Assembly (NCBI GenBank): GCA_947629805.1
Contig: CANRFE010000053.1
Coordinates: 1 to 8,828 of the forward strand
Direction of reading: 5' to 3'
Source: an uncultured Clostridia bacterium
GTDB taxonomy: Bacteria > Bacillota > Clostridia > TANB77 > CAG-508
Length of the DNA: 8,828 nt
Shown one piece after another: positions 6,417 through 8,828 of this stretch. Position numbers and translations under genes: made by a program. Positions within the stretch are counted from its first letter, which is position 1. Every line of letters starts with the position of its first letter. The notes beneath the pieces were generated by a model. That model worked only from the letters and a program-made list of their open reading frames with translations. It was not told where the DNA came from and searched no databases.

Positions 6417-6451
6417 AAAAAAAGTGTACTAAAATATAGTACACTTTTTCT
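6417..6451 (+). terminator. Strong intrinsic terminator after the orphan ORF
   Basis: AAAAAGTGTACT (6419-6430) and AGTACACTTTTT (6438-6449) form a perfect 12-bp stem with loop AAAATAT, ending in a T run. It starts five bases after the stop codon and separates the orphan ORF from the PBP gene. The A tract on the left also allows function on the minus strand. Confidence 0.9.
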
Positions 6452-6459
6452 TTTATCTA

Positions 6460-6488
6460 TTGCTTTTCTTTTACTTTTTCTGTACAAT
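6460..6488 (+). promoter_or_regulatory. Probable promoter of the intact SpoVD-like gene
   Basis: TTGCTT (6460-6465) lies 17 bases from TACAAT (6483-6488), directly after the terminator and 36 bases before the start codon. The -35 box is weak. I saw no convincing sporulation sigma-E box in this gap. Confidence 0.5.
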
Positions 6489-6524
6489 AAGATTGTAATT
6501 ATAAAATAAAGAGATGGTGAACCA

Positions 6525-8768
6525 ATGAATAAAAAGAAAAAAAGCAATATTCCAATAAAATCTTCTGCCAAAAGAAAAAATAAAAATGAAAAAGCCGTAA
6601 AATCAAAATCTTTATTTATTTCTATGGTTATTTGCTTACTTCTTCTTTTGGCTTTACTTTTTCGAATTTTTTTCTTACAGTTCGTACAAGGAGCTGAATT
6701 AAAGGAAGCAGCTAACCGCCAACAAACTACCAATCGAATTATTAGTGCCAAAAGAGGGAATATTTACGATTCTACAGGGAAATTACTGGCTGCTAGTACT
6801 CCAGTTGATACCGTTAGTATCAACCCTTCTCGTATTGAAGAAGAAAACAAAGAAAAAGTTGCAAAAGCCTTTTCTACTATTTTTGCATTAGATTATAATG
6901 AAATGTTAGAAGCTGTTAATAGTGATAGTTCTGTGCGAACAATTGCAAAGAAAGTAGAACAAGATAAAATTGAAGAATTAAAAAATTGGATGGAGACTAC
7001 GGAAATTTCTTCTGGTATTAATATTGATGAAGATGTTAAACGATCTTATCCTTATGGAAATTTAGCTTCGAATTTAATTGGTTTTTGTGACACCGATAAC
7101 AATGGACAAGAAGGAATTGAATTGAAGTGGAACGATATTTTAAGTGGTACCGCTGGAAAAATGGTAAGTATTGAAGACGCTAGGCGTTCTTTAATTCCAG
7201 ATAGCAATGAAAATTACATTCCAGCGGAAAATGGCAATAATATTATTTTAACTATTGATGCAAACATTCAAAGTATTGCAGAAAAATACTTAAAACAAGC
7301 TTGTATAGAAAATAGTTGTCAAAATGGTGGAACGGTTGTTATTATGAGACCTTCTAACGGAGATATTTTAGCCATGGCAACTTACCCCGACTATGATTTA
7401 AATTCTCCTCGTGAACCTAATTCTACTTTAGCCACCACTTGGGATACCTTAAACGATACAGATAAATTAAATGCTTTATATAAAATGTGGAGAAATCGAG
7501 TAGTTTCCGACACTTATGAACCTGGTTCTACATTTAAAATTATTACTGCTGCTGTTGGCTTAGAAGAAAATATTGTAGATACTGATACGGCTAATGACTT
7601 CTCTTGTATTGGACATGAAATTGTAAATGGTATTACCATTAATTGTTGGAAATATGAAACCACTCATGGAAGCCAAACCTTAAGACAGGCTTTAATGAAC
7701 TCTTGTAACCCTGCTTTAATGCAACTTGGAAAGCGAATTGGAGCTTCTACTCTATATCAATATTATGAAGCTTTTGGTTTGTTCAACAAAACAGGAATTG
7801 CTACTTCAGGAGAAGCAAATAGTTATTTTTGGGACTTAGAAGATGTAGGAAATGTAGAACTTGCTACAATGTCTTTTGGGCAACGTTTTCGTATCACTCC
7901 TATTCAATTAATTACAGCTATTTCTTCAGTTGCTAACGATGGTGTTTTAGTGCAACCTCGCCTTGTAAAGGAAATTCAAAATCCTGATACAGGAGCTACC
8001 ATAACAATAGATCCTTCCAATGTTCGACAAGTTCTTTCCAAAGAAACTGCAAATAAATTAATGGATATGTTAGAATCCGTCGTAGAAGAAGGCGGTGGGC
8101 ACAATGGCCAAGTACAAGGTTATAGTGTAGCTGGTAAAACAGGAACTGCAGAACCAGATGAAAACGAAGGTTCTTACTGGGTTGCTTCTTTTGCTGGAAT
8201 TTCTCCTGTTGAAAACCCTGAAGTCGTTGTTTTACTTGCTTTACATGACCCTAGGGGTGCAAGCCACCAAGGTGGTACCATTGCTGCTCCTGTAGTTTCA
8301 CAAATTTTATCTGAAGTCTTACCTTACCTTGGTATTCCATCTGATGATTTATCTTCTGAAGAAGGAGTTACTACAGTTCAAACTACTACTTTACCAGACG
8401 TTCGAAACAAAACTGTAGCAGAAGCTAAAAAAATTATTGAAAATGCTGGTTTTACTTGTATAATTTCTGGAGAAGATACTACTTTATTGGTTACCGATCA
8501 AGTACCAAAGCCTGGAACTGCTTTAATTAATGGAGCTAGTGTTAATTTATATTCTACTGGTAATGAGGCTCGTGTATCACAAGAAGTACCTGACTTAAAA
8601 GGAATGAGTTATGCAAAAGCAAGAAATGCTTTAAAAGCAAAAAATCTTAATATTCACATTACAGGTACTGGTTATGTTCTTTCGCAAGATCCTATGGCAG
8701 GAACTTTAGTAGAAGAAGGTACTGTAGTAAATGTTACTTTGAAAAAGGAAATTCAACAAGCACAATAA
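6525..8768 (+). CDS. spoVD: SpoVD-like class B penicillin-binding protein with two PASTA domains, intact
   Basis: This is a bitopic D,D-transpeptidase cross-linking peptidoglycan, in SpoVD's case in the spore cortex. The 747-residue protein has a basic tail (1-28), a membrane anchor (29-52), a dimerisation domain with RGNIYDSTG (77-85), then EPGSTFK with nucleophile Ser335/Lys338, SCN (393-395) and KTGT (538-541). Two PASTA domains follow (about 621-678 and 686-738; each begins with PDV or PDL). Cys374 (in NCW) and Cys394 (in SCN) match the SpoVD cysteines that form a redox-controlled disulfide. Extra cysteines sit at 188, 260, 265, 361 and 645. The ATG follows GGTGA at a short four-base spacing. 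It is a close paralog of the broken gene at the left edge. A vegetative role instead of, or besides, sporulation is possible. Confidence 0.95.
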   Translation: MNKKKKSNIPIKSSAKRKNKNEKAVKSKSLFISMVICLLLLLALLFRIFFLQFVQGAELKEAANRQQTTNRIISAKRGNIYDSTGKLLAASTPVDTVSINPSRIEEENKEKVAKAFSTIFALDYNEMLEAVNSDSSVRTIAKKVEQDKIEELKNWMETTEISSGINIDEDVKRSYPYGNLASNLIGFCDTDNNGQEGIELKWNDILSGTAGKMVSIEDARRSLIPDSNENYIPAENGNNIILTIDANIQSIAEKYLKQACIENSCQNGGTVVIMRPSNGDILAMATYPDYDLNSPREPNSTLATTWDTLNDTDKLNALYKMWRNRVVSDTYEPGSTFKIITAAVGLEENIVDTDTANDFSCIGHEIVNGITINCWKYETTHGSQTLRQALMNSCNPALMQLGKRIGASTLYQYYEAFGLFNKTGIATSGEANSYFWDLEDVGNVELATMSFGQRFRITPIQLITAISSVANDGVLVQPRLVKEIQNPDTGATITIDPSNVRQVLSKETANKLMDMLESVVEEGGGHNGQVQGYSVAGKTGTAEPDENEGSYWVASFAGISPVENPEVVVLLALHDPRGASHQGGTIAAPVVSQILSEVLPYLGIPSDDLSSEEGVTTVQTTTLPDVRNKTVAEAKKIIENAGFTCIISGEDTTLLVTDQVPKPGTALINGASVNLYSTGNEARVSQEVPDLKGMSYAKARNALKAKNLNIHITGTGYVLSQDPMAGTLVEEGTVVNVTLKKEIQQAQ

Positions 8769-8780
8769 AAAAAAATCATA

Positions 8781-8826
8781 ACCACCCGTAAAACGGGTGG
8801 TTTGCTCTTAGCCTAGAAGGCTTTTG
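8781..8826 (+). terminator. Tandem GC-rich hairpins after the PBP gene
   Basis: ACCACCCGT (8781-8789) and ACGGGTGGT (8793-8801) form a perfect 9-bp stem with a tight AAA loop. Eight bases on, AGCCT (8810-8814) pairs with AGGCT (8818-8822), followed by TTT. The first hairpin has only a weak T tract; the second is short but is followed by T residues. Together they probably end the PBP transcript. Their GC content is much higher than the surroundings, so a dispersed repeat or the end of a small mobile element is also possible. Confidence 0.65.
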
Positions 8827-8828
8827 TA

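Noticed and set aside
6410..6751. Open frame of 113 codons on the minus strand over the start of the intact PBP
   Set aside because: It lies antisense to the well-supported PBP start and overlaps its promoter; composition reflects the complement of a Lys-rich coding sequence, and no ribosome binding site is evident.

Overview
The window is AT-rich and reads as a chromosomal segment of a low-GC, Gram-positive, probably spore-forming member of the Bacillota, most likely a clostridial lineage. Four things support this: strong AGGAGG-type ribosome binding sites, several GTG starts, a mraZ-rsmH-ftsL-spoVD gene order, and two SpoVD-type penicillin-binding proteins. I cannot name genus or species from sequence alone.

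Layout. The left half (1-4230, minus strand) is the head of a division and cell wall (dcw) cluster, transcribed right to left: mraZ, rsmH, ftsL-like, and a SpoVD-like class B PBP that runs off the left edge. The PBP carries a one-base frameshift near 424. Between these genes lie a 270-base A-rich leader with a large perfect hairpin (mraZ-rsmH) and a long intrinsic terminator (ftsL-PBP). Upstream of mraZ, three AAGTGG boxes spaced exactly 10 bp form a probable MraZ operator. The centre (4219-5993, minus strand) holds a sortase and rsmA, each with its own promoter; a terminator separates the sortase from mraZ. From about 6000 rightwards the plus strand carries an orphan 106-residue ORF with its own promoter and terminator. 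An intact 747-residue SpoVD-like PBP with two PASTA domains follows, and the window ends in GC-rich tandem hairpins.

How they fit together. MraZ probably autoregulates the cluster. RsmH and RsmA both methylate the 16S rRNA decoding region. FtsL-like protein and the PBPs act in septal or spore peptidoglycan synthesis, and the sortase anchors surface proteins to the same wall. The two PBPs are clear paralogs in opposite orientation. Both keep the cysteines that in SpoVD form a redox-controlled disulfide at the active site. The copy in the dcw cluster looks broken, or carries a sequence error, while the separate copy is whole.

I found no tRNA, rRNA, CRISPR array, transposase or phage gene. The least explained parts are the orphan ORF, the mraZ-rsmH leader and the terminal hairpins. 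I did not find convincing evidence for an entirely new multi-gene system.
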